From Lederbergia lenta NBRC 16444 (lineage in GTDB: Bacteria > Bacillota > Bacilli > Bacillales > Bacillaceae_C), in assembly GCF_001591545.1 (NCBI RefSeq), contig NZ_BCVC01000013.1, positions 1 to 64,000 on the forward strand: a DNA stretch of 64,000 bases, given 5' to 3'. The notes under the pieces were generated by a model. The model was not told the origin of the DNA. It searched no databases and saw only the letters and a program-made list of their open reading frames with translations. The translations under genes were made by a program, and so were the position numbers. Numbering within the stretch: the stretch's first letter is position 1; every line of letters starts with the position of its first letter. Shown here in pieces: positions 53,944 through 63,343 of the stretch.

Positions 53944-55173
53944 TTGAAGGAAATTCGTTTCATTCATACAGCCGATTTGCATTTAGATAGTCCATTTTTA
54001 GGTTTGTCTCATTTACCAGAAAAAATTTTTTCACACATACAGGAAAGTACGTTTACAGCATTCCAAAAAGTGGTTGATGCTGCTTTAGAAAGCGATGTAG
54101 ATTTTATTGTTATTGTTGGAGATTTATTTGATGGTGAAGATCGAAGTATTAAAGCGCAAGCAAGATTACGAAGGCAACTAGAAAGACTTAAAGAGGCAGA
54201 AATAGATGCATTTATTTCTTATGGTAACCATGACCATCTTGCGGGTAATTGGCTTACACTTGAAATGCCAACTAATGTCCATTTATTTAATAATCAAGTA
54301 GAAGCTGTCTCTTTTACAGCTAAAAATGGATTAAACGTTCACTTATATGGATTTAGTTATCCGGAGCGTCACGTTTTTGAGAGGAAAGTGCAAAAATATC
54401 AAAAACTGCCCGGAGCTGATCTGCATATTGGACTTTTACATGGTCAGTGGGAAGAAAGTAACGCATCTCACCAGCCGTACGCTCCATTTTCTAAAAAAGA
54501 GTTACTGGAAAAAGACTTTGATTATTGGGCACTTGGGCATATTCATCAAAGGCAAATTTTGCACAGTGATCCATACATAGTCTATCCAGGTAATATTCAG
54601 GGGCGACATCGAAAAGAAGAAGGAAAGAAAGGATGTTATGAAGTAAAAATATCATTGGATGGAACTACGCACTTAAGGTTTATTGAAACATCTGAATTGA
54701 GGTGGAAAACGGAAAGTATCATACTTGAAAAAAATACCACATTAACAGAATTATATTCCATTTGCGATAAAATGATGGAATCTATGCTTGTGGGAAGTAG
54801 CCAAAGTATATTATTACAATTGACAATTGAAAACCCAACTTATTTATCACAGTCTGTGAAACAAAAGGTTGAAAATCGAGAATTCTTAGAAATGCTACAG
54901 GATGAAGTGAATACAGCCAAAATGTTTATATGGCCCTATGATATTAAAGTGGAGCAAGATACAACAGGTTTACCGCTATATAGTGATAGCTTTTTGAACA
55001 TGCTTAACGAAACTTCAGAAAGCATGCTAGGAACAGAAGAATTTGAAGAATCTTTATCCAGTCTCTTCTCACATGTTTATGCTAGTAGATATTTGTATGA
55101 AATGGAAGAGAGTGAAAAAGGAGAGTTAATGGAAGCTGCTAAAAAGATCGTAATGGAAAAACTTAAAGAGTGA
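53944..55173 (+). CDS. yhaO: Metallophosphoesterase, exonuclease-like YhaO
   Basis: This 409-aa SbcD/Mre11-type calcineurin-like phosphoesterase has all metal motifs: HTADLHLDSPF (His9/Asp11-type), GDLFDG, YGNHDHL, LLHGQWE and GHIHQRQ. It very likely works as a nuclease with the SMC-like ATPase YhaN encoded 12 nt downstream. It starts at TTG 53944 with GGAGGGTG 6 nt before. The upstream extension of the frame has no binding site, and the length then equals the family's. Confidence 0.92.
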   Translation: MKEIRFIHTADLHLDSPFLGLSHLPEKIFSHIQESTFTAFQKVVDAALESDVDFIVIVGDLFDGEDRSIKAQARLRRQLERLKEAEIDAFISYGNHDHLAGNWLTLEMPTNVHLFNNQVEAVSFTAKNGLNVHLYGFSYPERHVFERKVQKYQKLPGADLHIGLLHGQWEESNASHQPYAPFSKKELLEKDFDYWALGHIHQRQILHSDPYIVYPGNIQGRHRKEEGKKGCYEVKISLDGTTHLRFIETSELRWKTESIILEKNTTLTELYSICDKMMESMLVGSSQSILLQLTIENPTYLSQSVKQKVENREFLEMLQDEVNTAKMFIWPYDIKVEQDTTGLPLYSDSFLNMLNETSESMLGTEEFEESLSSLFSHVYASRYLYEMEESEKGELMEAAKKIVMEKLKE

Positions 55174-55185
55174 GGGGGGGAATGA

Positions 55186-58100
55186 ATGAAATTAAAAAGC
55201 TTGCATATTTATGGATATGGTAAATTTATCGATTTTCATATAGAGAACTTATCTACAATACAACTATTTTTTGGTGAAAATGAAGCTGGAAAATCAACTA
55301 TAATGTCATTCATCCATAGTATATTATTTGGATTCCCTGGAAGGCAGCAATCAGAGGGAAGGTATGAACCAAAAACACATGCAGCATATGGAGGGCAAAT
55401 TATAACGCAGTTCAATGGATATGGGGAAGTGAAAATTGAACGTGTAAAGGGCAAGGCAGCAGGTGATGTGACGATAGTATTGGAAGATGGTAGTAAAGGC
55501 GGAGAAGAATTACTACATAAACTTCTTAATGGAATGGATCGAATGATGTACCAAAGTATTTTTTCCTTTAATCTTCAAGACCTCCAAGCGATACAAAAAT
55601 TAAAAGGGGAAGATATTAGTCGCTATTTGGTAGCTGCAGGAACAGTAGGTACAGATGTCTTATTAAATGCAGAACAGCAATTTCAAAAAGAATTAGATCT
55701 TTTATTTAAGCCAGGTGGGCGAAAACCACAGTTGAATGAGCAATTGCGGGATTTAAAAGTGCAAGCAAACGAATTGAAAAATGCAAAACAAAAGAATGAG
55801 CAATATATTTCAATAATAGAAGAAAAAGAAAAAGCAGAGAAAACAATAGAAACCCTTGAATCTGAAATAACGATATTACAAGATAAATTACATGAAGTTA
55901 AAGATACATGGAAAAAATGGCCGCTTATAAAAGAAAAAGAGCTATTAGAGCAATCTTTAGAGAAATTGGGAGAGCTAATCTTCCCTGTCGATGGAATAGC
56001 CAGACTTGAAAAATATACGGACAGGTTGATTGCGACTTCGAGCAGAATGAAAGCTTTACAGGATAGAATTCAAAAGGCAAATAAGGAGATAGATGGATCT
56101 GTTCCAATGGAGGTTTTCACTGAATTAAACCATCGAGCAGAAAAAATCATTAATGAAAGGGCTTGGTTCGAGCAACTAACGGAAGAAATAGTAGTACTCC
56201 AACGAAACATGAAAGAATATGATGAACAAGCGGAGTCAATCGGAAGAGAGCTTCACTATCCAAAAGAAAGATGGGACAAACTAGCATTTTTGGATCTTGG
56301 GATTGATATGAAGGGGAAGATAAAAGACGTTTTACAGAAGTATGATCGTTTGCACTCTCGCAAAGAAGATCTTCATGCGCAATTGAAATTGACAAGGAGT
56401 GAGAAGGTAGGTATTGAAGAAAAGTGCCAAAGTTTGGAGAATGAAATGTTGGGTGAGGAAGAATTTAAGCAATTGCAAATGAGGCAAAAACAATCCTTTG
56501 CAACCGAACAACTTATTCTCGATAAACAAAAATTGGAGAGTGAGCTTGCAACGTTAGTTGATCAAAAGTCAGTCTATGAGATGAAAGAAAAAGAGAGAAT
56601 TAGAAAAAAATATATGAGTAGTGGAATTTTTCTTCTTCTTTGCCTCGGTTTATTTATATGGAGTATCAGTACCATGCAATGGATGGTGGCGGGGTTCGCC
56701 ATTTTGGTTATAATATATGCATTTGTGAGTAGCTTACCGGATTTTCGAGTAAAAGACAATCCTGGTATTTTTAGAGAGATAGAAAAGACTCAAAAGCAGA
56801 TTCAAATAATTACAGAATCTGTATCCCAAAGAGATAAAAACGAAACAGAAGCGGTCTCTAGTTATGAAACACAATTGCATTTACGTGAAGAATGGAAAAA
56901 GTGGATAATCTTATTGGAGCAATTAGAACAAAGAATAGTAGATATAGAAAAACAAGGAGCTTTACTGAATGAGGAAAACAGTCGTATTCAGACCGAGTTA
57001 ACCACGATTAAATCTACGCTAGGGATAAATAGTGATTTTTCCATCTCGCGTTTGGAAGATGCGTTTGGGTTGTTACGCGAACTGGTTCATATATTAAAAG
57101 CGAAAAAGAATCTGACGAATCAGCTACTAGAAGATAAGAGAAAAGCTGAAAACTGGATTGCCGAGCTACAAAGCATAACATCTGTATTGGGAATTAATGA
57201 AGTGGAAACAAATATAGCTTTGTTTAAATTAATAGAATGTATAAAAAATGAACAAGAAAAAAAGATTATCTATAAAGAAGTAACACAAAAAAAATCTGAG
57301 CTAATGAGCGAAGCAATCGCTCTTGAAAAAGAGAAGAGGGACCTAACTACCGCTATAAATCAATTATTACTATTAGCTGGAACAGATAACGAAGAAGACT
57401 TTCGTAAAAAGGCAAAACAATTTACCGAGATGATTAGTATGAAAGATAGGATAGAATTACTTCATTCCCAGCTAGGGAAAACCGATGAATCTGTGACATT
57501 GTTTCAAACGGAGCAAGAAATAAAAGACTTTCAAATAGAATTACAAAGAACGATAGAACAGCAATCAATCGAGTTGGAAAAGTTGAGGAACGAACTAGCT
57601 TCTTATCGACATCAAGTGGACATTCTAGAAGAAGGTGGTACTTATACAGAAAAACTACATCGTTTCCACCAATTACGTTCTATTTTCAACGAAGAAGCGA
57701 GAAACTGGGCGAAATATGCTTTAGCGATACGTGTGTTGAATTTGACAATGAATAAATATAAGGAAGAGCGTTTTCCAAAAGTAATACATAAAGCCCAGGA
57801 ATACTTTTCCTTTTTAACAGATGGTGAGTACAAGCGTCTGTATATTCAGCCTGATGGAAAGCTTATTGTAGAAAGAAAAGACCGGATCTCTTTTTCTCCC
57901 GTTGAACTCAGTCAAGGGACGGGAGAACAATTGTATATATCTATAAGGTTTGCGCTTGTTGAGGTTCTAAAGGATGATTATTCATTCCCTGTAATAATAG
58001 ACGATGGATTCGTAAATTTTGATAAACAAAGAACGGATAAAATGGTACAATTGATTACTGAATTTAGTGGAAAAACACAAGTTTTATTTTTTACTTGTCA

Positions 58101-58188
58101 CGAGCATATGAAAGAATATTTCCCATCAGATAATATTGTCCAATTAACTAGAAAGAATAGTAGCTCTAGTATTTATTACAATGAATGA
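55186..58188 (+). CDS. yhaN: SMC/Rad50-like ATPase YhaN
   Basis: The 1000-aa product has an N-terminal Walker A FGENEAGKST (about residues 29-38), a Q-loop-like region and long coiled coils. Two membrane helices sit in the middle (MSSGIFLLLCLGLFIWSIST and MVAGFAILVIIYAFVSSL, about 476-518). More coiled coil follows, then the C-terminal signature ELSQGTGEQLYISIRFAL with Walker B FPVIIDDGFVNFD (about 940-955). It pairs with YhaO like SbcC with SbcD. The membrane hairpin at the hinge position suggests anchoring of the apex in the membrane. GAGGGGGG lies before ATG 55186. Confidence 0.92.
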   Translation: MKLKSLHIYGYGKFIDFHIENLSTIQLFFGENEAGKSTIMSFIHSILFGFPGRQQSEGRYEPKTHAAYGGQIITQFNGYGEVKIERVKGKAAGDVTIVLEDGSKGGEELLHKLLNGMDRMMYQSIFSFNLQDLQAIQKLKGEDISRYLVAAGTVGTDVLLNAEQQFQKELDLLFKPGGRKPQLNEQLRDLKVQANELKNAKQKNEQYISIIEEKEKAEKTIETLESEITILQDKLHEVKDTWKKWPLIKEKELLEQSLEKLGELIFPVDGIARLEKYTDRLIATSSRMKALQDRIQKANKEIDGSVPMEVFTELNHRAEKIINERAWFEQLTEEIVVLQRNMKEYDEQAESIGRELHYPKERWDKLAFLDLGIDMKGKIKDVLQKYDRLHSRKEDLHAQLKLTRSEKVGIEEKCQSLENEMLGEEEFKQLQMRQKQSFATEQLILDKQKLESELATLVDQKSVYEMKEKERIRKKYMSSGIFLLLCLGLFIWSISTMQWMVAGFAILVIIYAFVSSLPDFRVKDNPGIFREIEKTQKQIQIITESVSQRDKNETEAVSSYETQLHLREEWKKWIILLEQLEQRIVDIEKQGALLNEENSRIQTELTTIKSTLGINSDFSISRLEDAFGLLRELVHILKAKKNLTNQLLEDKRKAENWIAELQSITSVLGINEVETNIALFKLIECIKNEQEKKIIYKEVTQKKSELMSEAIALEKEKRDLTTAINQLLLLAGTDNEEDFRKKAKQFTEMISMKDRIELLHSQLGKTDESVTLFQTEQEIKDFQIELQRTIEQQSIELEKLRNELASYRHQVDILEEGGTYTEKLHRFHQLRSIFNEEARNWAKYALAIRVLNLTMNKYKEERFPKVIHKAQEYFSFLTDGEYKRLYIQPDGKLIVERKDRISFSPVELSQGTGEQLYISIRFALVEVLKDDYSFPVIIDDGFVNFDKQRTDKMVQLITEFSGKTQVLFFTCHEHMKEYFPSDNIVQLTRKNSSSSIYYNE

Positions 58189-58359
58189 CCATGGTCTTTT
58201 GGAAGCGGGCAATATGTTATGATATACTTTTTACAAGTCAAAAAGGTTATTTTATAGTGACACATTTTATAAAAGGTTTATTTGTGTCAAGCAGTAGCGT
58301 CCATTTCTATATGGGGCTTGCACTTATTTATATAAATGAAGTTAATCGGAGGCGTTTTA

Positions 58360-59304
58360 ATGGCAAAGGAACTTTTACAACATGAAGTTGGAGAGCAAGT
58401 GGATCTCTTTCTTCTTATTAAAAGTGCGATAAAAGGGATTGCAAGCAACGGGAAACCATTTTTAACAGTAATTTTGCAAGATCGTTCGGGAGATATTGAA
58501 GCGAAATTATGGGATACATCTGATAATGAAGTAAAGATGTATCAACCTGAAACAATTGTCCGAGCTGCAGGGGAAGTACATCTCTACCGAGGAAGATTGC
58601 AGTTGAAAATTAAGCAAATCAGGCCTGCTTCTCAACAGGATAATGTAAGTGTGGCTGACTTGCTTGAAACAGCTCCTATAAGCAAAGACGAAATCTCAAA
58701 TAAGGTGACACAGTACATTTTTGAAATGAAAAATCCTAATATTCAACGGATTACGAGACATTTAGTGAAAAAGCATTTGGAAGGATTTTTAGAGTTTCCG
58801 GCTGCTACAAAAAATCACCACGAATTCGTCTCTGGACTTGGCTATCATGTTGTATGTATGCTGGACTTGGCTAAATCAATTTCAGAACTATATCCTACGC
58901 TAGACCGGGATCTTTTGTATGGAGGAATTATTTTACATGATTTAGGGAAAGTAATTGAATTATCTGGTCCAGTAGCTGCTACCTATACAGTTGAAGGGAA
59001 TTTACTTGGGCACATTACTATTATTGTAAATGAGATCGCCAAAGCTGCTGATGAACTCGATATACATGGAGAAGAAATAGTTGTTTTACAGCATTTAGTA
59101 TTAAGCCACCATGGCAAATTGGAATGGGGAAGCCCGAAGCAGCCAATGATTAAAGAAGCAGAAATATTGCATATGATTGATAATATTGATGCAAAAATGA
59201 ATATGCTTGATCGTACAATGAAGCGTGTCAAACCCGGGGAGTTTTCAGAGCGAATTTTTCCACTTGATAATCGTTCCTTTTATAAACCAACTTTTCATAA
59301 TTGA
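58360..59304 (+). CDS. yhaM: 3'-5' exoribonuclease YhaM
   Basis: This 314-aa nuclease with an N-terminal OB-fold ([27 protein letters not shown], residues about 14-90) and an HD domain degrades RNA and single-stranded DNA from the 3' end. The HD pair is HDLGK in [13 protein letters not shown] at about residue 195. Other ligands lie in [13 protein letters not shown] and [17 protein letters not shown] lies 7 nt before ATG 58360; the ATG at 58336 has no site. Confidence 0.95.
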   Translation: MAKELLQHEVGEQVDLFLLIKSAIKGIASNGKPFLTVILQDRSGDIEAKLWDTSDNEVKMYQPETIVRAAGEVHLYRGRLQLKIKQIRPASQQDNVSVADLLETAPISKDEISNKVTQYIFEMKNPNIQRITRHLVKKHLEGFLEFPAATKNHHEFVSGLGYHVVCMLDLAKSISELYPTLDRDLLYGGIILHDLGKVIELSGPVAATYTVEGNLLGHITIIVNEIAKAADELDIHGEEIVVLQHLVLSHHGKLEWGSPKQPMIKEAEILHMIDNIDAKMNMLDRTMKRVKPGEFSERIFPLDNRSFYKPTFHN

Positions 59305-59331
59305 TGTCATCCATTTGGATGACATTTTTTT
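59304..59331 (+). terminator. Terminator of yhaM
   Basis: ATGTCATCC (59304-59312) pairs with GGATGACAT (59317-59325), then seven T. Confidence 0.92.
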
Positions 59332-59386
59332 ATACTATTAAGCATATAGTACATCATATGGACAAGCAGAGGAAAGGAGCGATTTT

Positions 59387-59572
59387 ATGTCTTTACCAAT
59401 ATGGATTTATCTTGTGATTTCTGGGGTTTTTGTGAGTGCATTCATGGCGATAAAAACAGCGAAAGAAGATAGGGCAATCGAGACAGAGTGGATAGAGAAA
59501 GAAGGTCAAGTATATGTGGAAAGAATGGAGAAAGAAAAAGAGCGTAGAAAACAATTAGACGAAGTAGGCTAA
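59387..59572 (+). CDS. yhaL: Sporulation protein YhaL
   Basis: This 61-aa protein has one N-terminal membrane helix (LPIWIYLVISGVFVSAFMAI, residues 3-22) and a charged helical tail (TEWIEKEGQVYVERMEKEKE). It is a conserved sporulation-class protein in Bacillus with no biochemical role assigned. AAAGGAG lies 7 nt before the ATG. It lies between yhaM and prsA, as in B. subtilis. Confidence 0.88.
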   Translation: MSLPIWIYLVISGVFVSAFMAIKTAKEDRAIETEWIEKEGQVYVERMEKEKERRKQLDEVG

Positions 59573-59593
59573 GCGATATTCAGTTTTAAATAC

Positions 59594-59622
59594 AAAAAAA
59601 GCTGCGCGGAGCAGCTTTTTTT
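59594..59622. terminator. Bidirectional terminator between yhaL and prsA
   Basis: AAAAAAAGCTGC (59594-59605) pairs with GCAGCTTTTTTT (59611-59622). A- and T-runs on both sides serve both genes. Confidence 0.93.
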
Positions 59623-59636
59623 GTATGAATAAGAAA

Positions 59637-60557
59637 TTACTTTTTATCTTCTTTTTCTGCATCGTCTTTGGTGTCGTCAGCCGGTTCTTCACTATCTTTA
59701 AGAATTGGATCGAATGCAGCTTTAAGGTCTTTGTCCTTAACATCTAATTTTGCTTTTTCAAGTTCAGCTTTTAATGCATTTTGAACGACATCTGCATCAA
59801 GCTTAGATTTTTTAAGTTCTTTTTCCAGATCAGCTTTCACTTTATCAAAAGGCTCTTTTTCTTTTTTATCTGTCACTAAAATGATGTGCCAACCAAATTG
59901 TGTTTGAATAGGAGCGCTGATTTCGTCTTTTTTTAATTTAAAGGCAGCTTCTTTAAAATCTTCGTCTAAATCAGGTTGATCTCTTGAAATAAGACCGAGA
60001 CTTCCACCATTTTCAGCAGTAGCGTCAATAGAATATTCTTTAGCTACTTTAGCAAAATCCTCACCTTTATCAAGCTTTTCTTTCGCTTCTTTTATTTTCT
60101 TCTCGTCTTCTGGTCCCACTACAATATGACTTACTTCAATATCAGGCTGTTTGTTTTCGTAATATTCTTTAAGTTCTTTCTCCGTTACTTTGATATCTTT
60201 TGTAGCAGCTTTTTCTTGAAGCACGCTAAGTTTTAAAGATTCACGAAATTCTTCTTCATCTTTATAACCATATTGCGCGAGCACCATTGGGAATTGAGGA
60301 CCTACCTGTGCTTTTACTTCTTCTACTTGCTCGTCTAGTTCTTTGTCTGAAACTTTATACTCTTTAGAAAGCACTTTCTCGATCACAAGCTGTTGCAAGA
60401 CTTGTTCACCATATTTGTCTTTTAGTGCATCATAGAATTCTTCTTTTGAAATGTCTCCAGCACTTGTTTTTACAACTGCTTCTCCGTTACCTCCACTACA
60501 GCCAGCAAGTCCAATTACTCCAGCGGCTAAGGAAAGGGATAATACCCACTTTTTCAT
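59637..60557 (-). CDS. prsA: Foldase lipoprotein PrsA
   Basis: This 306-aa parvulin-type peptidyl-prolyl isomerase on the outer face of the membrane helps secreted proteins fold. The lipobox is LAGC with Cys20. A SurA-like N-domain, the PPIC rotamase domain (VSHIVVGPEDEKKIKEAKEK to GWHIILVTDKKE, about 132-225) and a C-terminal acidic Lys/Asp/Glu tail (DSEEPADDTKDDAEKEDKK) follow in order. GGGAG lies 9 nt before the ATG. Confidence 0.96.
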   Translation of the reverse strand: MKKWVLSLSLAAGVIGLAGCSGGNGEAVVKTSAGDISKEEFYDALKDKYGEQVLQQLVIEKVLSKEYKVSDKELDEQVEEVKAQVGPQFPMVLAQYGYKDEEEFRESLKLSVLQEKAATKDIKVTEKELKEYYENKQPDIEVSHIVVGPEDEKKIKEAKEKLDKGEDFAKVAKEYSIDATAENGGSLGLISRDQPDLDEDFKEAAFKLKKDEISAPIQTQFGWHIILVTDKKEKEPFDKVKADLEKELKKSKLDADVVQNALKAELEKAKLDVKDKDLKAAFDPILKDSEEPADDTKDDAEKEDKK

Positions 60558-60730
60558 TTAAAACAACTCCCTATATTTTCTCTGTTTAAATTAAGAGGTT
60601 GTACAAATCCTCCATTTTTTTCGACTACTTTATTGAAATTGCAGTTTAAATCTACAAAATATACTATAACACATATTTGAAAGGAACAAAATAATTTCTC
60701 TTTTTAATTGAAAAGATAGGCGTTTACTCT

Positions 60731-60760
60731 AACCCAATCTTAGGTGGGGGGCATATGCTA
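60731..60760 (+). promoter_or_regulatory. SigK promoter of the first yjcZ gene
   Basis: AACC (60731-60734) and CATATGCTA (60752-60760) are separated by 17 bp. CATATGCTA fits the SigK -10 consensus CATAnnnTA exactly. The gene starts 29 bp downstream of the -10 box. Confidence 0.7.
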
Positions 60761-60789
60761 TATCGAAAGAGAAAAAGGAGGTCATCAAT

Positions 60790-60876
60790 ATGGGTTTTGC
60801 TAATAATTCAGGATTTGCGTTGATTGTAGTTCTTTTTATTTTGTTGATCATCGTAGGATCCGCATATCTTTGTTAA
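60790..60876 (+). CDS. YjcZ family sporulation protein
   Basis: This 28-aa peptide has a short Gly/Asn start (MGFANNSGFA) and a membrane helix [24 protein letters not shown] lies 9 nt before the ATG. It has a recognisable SigK promoter, so it is expected in the late mother cell. Together with the next gene it forms a tandem pair. Confidence 0.85.
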   Translation: MGFANNSGFALIVVLFILLIIVGSAYLC

Positions 60877-60963
60877 AAAATAATGGAAAACTAGGCGAAT
60901 AACCTATCACATGAAAATAATATTGAATAAGATAAACAGAACGGATTGAAGGAGGTGTTGTAA

Positions 60964-61056
60964 ATGAGCGGAGGCGGCGTAGGATACGGCGGAGGCTTTG
61001 CCTTGATTGTTGTATTGTTCATTTTATTGATCATCGTAGGAGCATCTTGGTTATAA
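60964..61056 (+). CDS. YjcZ family sporulation protein, tandem copy
   Basis: This 30-aa peptide reads MSGGGVGYGGGFA followed by [25 protein letters not shown] lies 6 nt before the ATG. The helix is nearly identical to that of the gene 87 bp upstream and of the gene at 24839, showing recent duplication. A terminator follows at 61082-61114. Confidence 0.87.
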   Translation: MSGGGVGYGGGFALIVVLFILLIIVGASWL

Positions 61057-61081
61057 AATAGACATAGCATCTACGTATGCA

Positions 61082-61120
61082 AAAAGAGATGATTCCAAAT
61101 GGAATCATCTCTTTCTGTAT
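61082..61120 (+). terminator. Terminator of the yjcZ pair
   Basis: AAAAGAGATGATTCC (61082-61096) pairs with GGAATCATCTCTTT (61101-61114). The tail is only moderately T-rich. Confidence 0.8.
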
Positions 61121-61242
61121 GTTAAACATATAAAAAAATGAATTGTAGTGCAGTACACCTTAAAAATGAAAAAATTAACTCAATTGACCCGAATAAGATC
61201 TGAAGGAGCTAGGTTTTTTTAACAGCTAATGAGACCACTCAT

Positions 61243-61422
61243 TTAAGTATAGAGAATTTCAATATAAGAAGAAAAGAGCAAAATGGTAAGTAGAACATTG
61301 ATTGTTCGGAAAACCTTGGGCTGACGTTCTTCGGGAATTTCTCTAACTATACAGAGTGTATTCGTTAAATTATTGAATATGTATAATATGAAAATAGCAA
61401 AAATAATAAAAGTGGAGATCAA
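61243..61422 (-). CDS. Possible small two-helix membrane protein
   Basis: If TTG 61422 is the start (GGGGAGG lies 8 nt before it), the 59-aa product has helices LISTFIIFAIFILYIFNNLT and TINVLLTILLFSSYIEILYT joined by a charged loop REIPEERQPKVFR. The frame extends upstream to an ATG at 61473 without a binding site. The layout is reasonable, but the family is not recognised, and flanking DNA looks eroded. Confidence 0.45.
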   Translation of the reverse strand: MISTFIIFAIFILYIFNNLTNTLCIVREIPEERQPKVFRTINVLLTILLFSSYIEILYT

Positions 61423-61753
61423 TATGTTATCCTCCCCTACGTCTCCTATTGGTATAACGATAGCAAATTTCATGACAAAAAGATAGAAAAAGCTATTAAA
61501 TAAGCTAACAAAAAATTACTTATATATTCACTCCGAAAATGAGAAGTCGGACATTAATACATTTATTTGAATCACATCAACAGAATACCACAATTCTATA
61601 CCAAGATACAAGAGCGCAGCAAAGACCAATTAATGATAGGTAATAGATCTAGACCTATTTAAGTCGATATTGCTGGCAAGGAATTCTGCAGACAGGAAAT
61701 ATACTAGAAAGTGTAGACGATTAATATAGAATAGAGAGACGAATCGTGACTCT
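61423..61753. other. Intergenic region
   Basis: I see no gene, clear promoter or repeat. It lies between the possible small membrane gene and the end of the DUF3267 gene, and looks like eroded sequence. Confidence 0.3.
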
Positions 61754-62287
61754 CTATTCTACTAAAATTTCATAACCTTGTTCATTTTCCTCTACGAGTG
61801 CGTCTCTTGGACTGAATAATAAACTTTTCGCATAGAACAAATCATCTGAAGAAAGTCCAATATGATATGCAAGTAATATCGTCGCATAATGAACATACTG
61901 GGGCATAAGTAAAGCGAATAATAGTAGTATACTGTTGATTAAGAAAAACGGAAATAGTAATGCTATTGCAAATTGATATTTCTGGATTGGTTTTTTCACT
62001 TTTAAATTCATTATCGGTAATACATAGAAATACACATTCATTTTCACTTTCACAAATTTATAATAGTTTATAATCGGCAAGAGATGACATAATTTGTGAA
62101 TAGGATATAGTAGAATGAAAGCAACTAGAAAAGTAATAAAATAATTTTCTTGGAGCGGCACAGATGCAATAGATTGCAATGGAACATATAACGTGATAAA
62201 AACGAGTAAAGTGATCATCGTGGAGATGAAAAAACGTCGATAAAAAAGATACTTATTGTCCACGTTAAAAGATTTCCAACAATGCAT
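61754..62287 (-). CDS. DUF3267 membrane protein
   Basis: This 177-aa protein with about four helices belongs to the DUF3267 family, which resembles membrane metalloproteases. The expected HExxH-like motif is HKLCH in LLYPIHKLCHLLPIINYYKF (about residue 80), so the catalytic Glu is missing. GGAGG lies 8 nt before ATG 62287; the ATG at 62326 has none. It is located beside yhaI and scoC, where B. subtilis also has such a gene. Confidence 0.8.
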   Translation of the reverse strand: MHCWKSFNVDNKYLFYRRFFISTMITLLVFITLYVPLQSIASVPLQENYFITFLVAFILLYPIHKLCHLLPIINYYKFVKVKMNVYFYVLPIMNLKVKKPIQKYQFAIALLFPFFLINSILLLFALLMPQYVHYATILLAYHIGLSSDDLFYAKSLLFSPRDALVEENEQGYEILVE

Positions 62288-62435
62288 GGATAACAGCCTC
62301 CAAAAATTTATAATTCGGTATACCAATTACCATACTTTACGATGAAATTGTTATAAAAGCAATAGGATTTTTTCTCTTTTTAATTAAGAAAAAGTATATA
62401 ATAATAGAAGATAAAACTTAGATGAGGAATTAGAT

Positions 62436-62765
62436 ATGGAAAACTTATTAGCAAGAATTGAACGACTCGAATATCACCAACAATTGTTACTAAAAATAAC
62501 GCAGGAAACCGGCTATGAATTTGATAAATTGATTATTAGAAAAAAATTAGATAAATACGAAGTGGAAGCATTCTATACTTTATGTGAAAGTATGAGCATT
62601 CGGATGGAAGAAGAAAAAGCGGAACAATTTGTTTTTCATGCTCCGCTGTTTAGTGAATTCCTCCATCAATTAAATTCAAAATTAACAATTGAAGAAGTTA
62701 TAGATGCTTGTATGAAACAGAAAATATATGTAGAACTTATGCAAGTATTGCAAAAAAATCTTTGA
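62436..62765 (+). CDS. yhaI: DUF1878 protein YhaI
   Basis: This 109-aa soluble, helical protein of the DUF1878/YhaI family reads ARIERLEYHQQLLLKITQET, then YEVEAFYTLCESMSIRMEEE and PLFSEFLHQLNSKLTIEEVI. GAGG lies 8 nt before the ATG. It converges with scoC, only 8 nt apart. There is no known function. Confidence 0.85.
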   Translation: MENLLARIERLEYHQQLLLKITQETGYEFDKLIIRKKLDKYEVEAFYTLCESMSIRMEEEKAEQFVFHAPLFSEFLHQLNSKLTIEEVIDACMKQKIYVELMQVLQKNL

Positions 62766-62773
62766 TTAAAAAT

Positions 62774-63343
62774 CTATATAGCTTTTTCAATTTCCACCTT
62801 TTTTATTTTTCCGTCAACTTCTGAAAAATTTGTTTCGATGTTATGAAATGACTTCTCGAAGATCTCCATAAAGTCTTCTCCGTATATATTCCGGACAATT
62901 GACATTAATTCAATCATTTCAGGAAACTTTCCGTAAAGATTCCTTAATGGTAAAGCTCCTTGGTAAATGGAATTATTCTCTGCTTCATATACTTCCATTA
63001 ATTCAAGAAATAAGTTTTCTCCCTCTTCTGTTAATTTAACATATGTATTACGCTTATCACATTCCTTCTTGGAGAACTGTAAAAGATTTCGTCCTTCTAG
63101 TCTTTTTGAAAAATTAAAAGCTGTAGAAACATGCATCACTCCGAATTGAGCGATGTCAGAAATGGAGGCCCCATTTAAGTGATAAGCAATAGATAAAATG
63201 TGATGTTCATTTATATTTAAATCATACGGCTTTATCCAATTTTGCCAATCCTTCTCTATAGATTTCCATAATGCCTTACTCAATTGTGCCATACGTTGGC
63301 TAAAAAGCATGGATTCAATGAGTGAGTATTGTTTTTCTGCCAT
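62774..63343 (-). CDS. scoC: Transition-state regulator ScoC (Hpr)
   Basis: This 189-aa MarR-family repressor of extracellular protease genes and of sporulation entry in Bacillus has the winged helix [40 protein letters not shown], with wing [17 protein letters not shown]. The N-terminus is [30 protein letters not shown] lies 7 nt before ATG 63343; the frame is open further upstream without a site. It is slightly shorter than the B. subtilis protein at the C-terminus. Confidence 0.93.
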   Translation of the reverse strand: MAEKQYSLIESMLFSQRMAQLSKALWKSIEKDWQNWIKPYDLNINEHHILSIAYHLNGASISDIAQFGVMHVSTAFNFSKRLEGRNLLQFSKKECDKRNTYVKLTEEGENLFLELMEVYEAENNSIYQGALPLRNLYGKFPEMIELMSIVRNIYGEDFMEIFEKSFHNIETNFSEVDGKIKKVEIEKAI

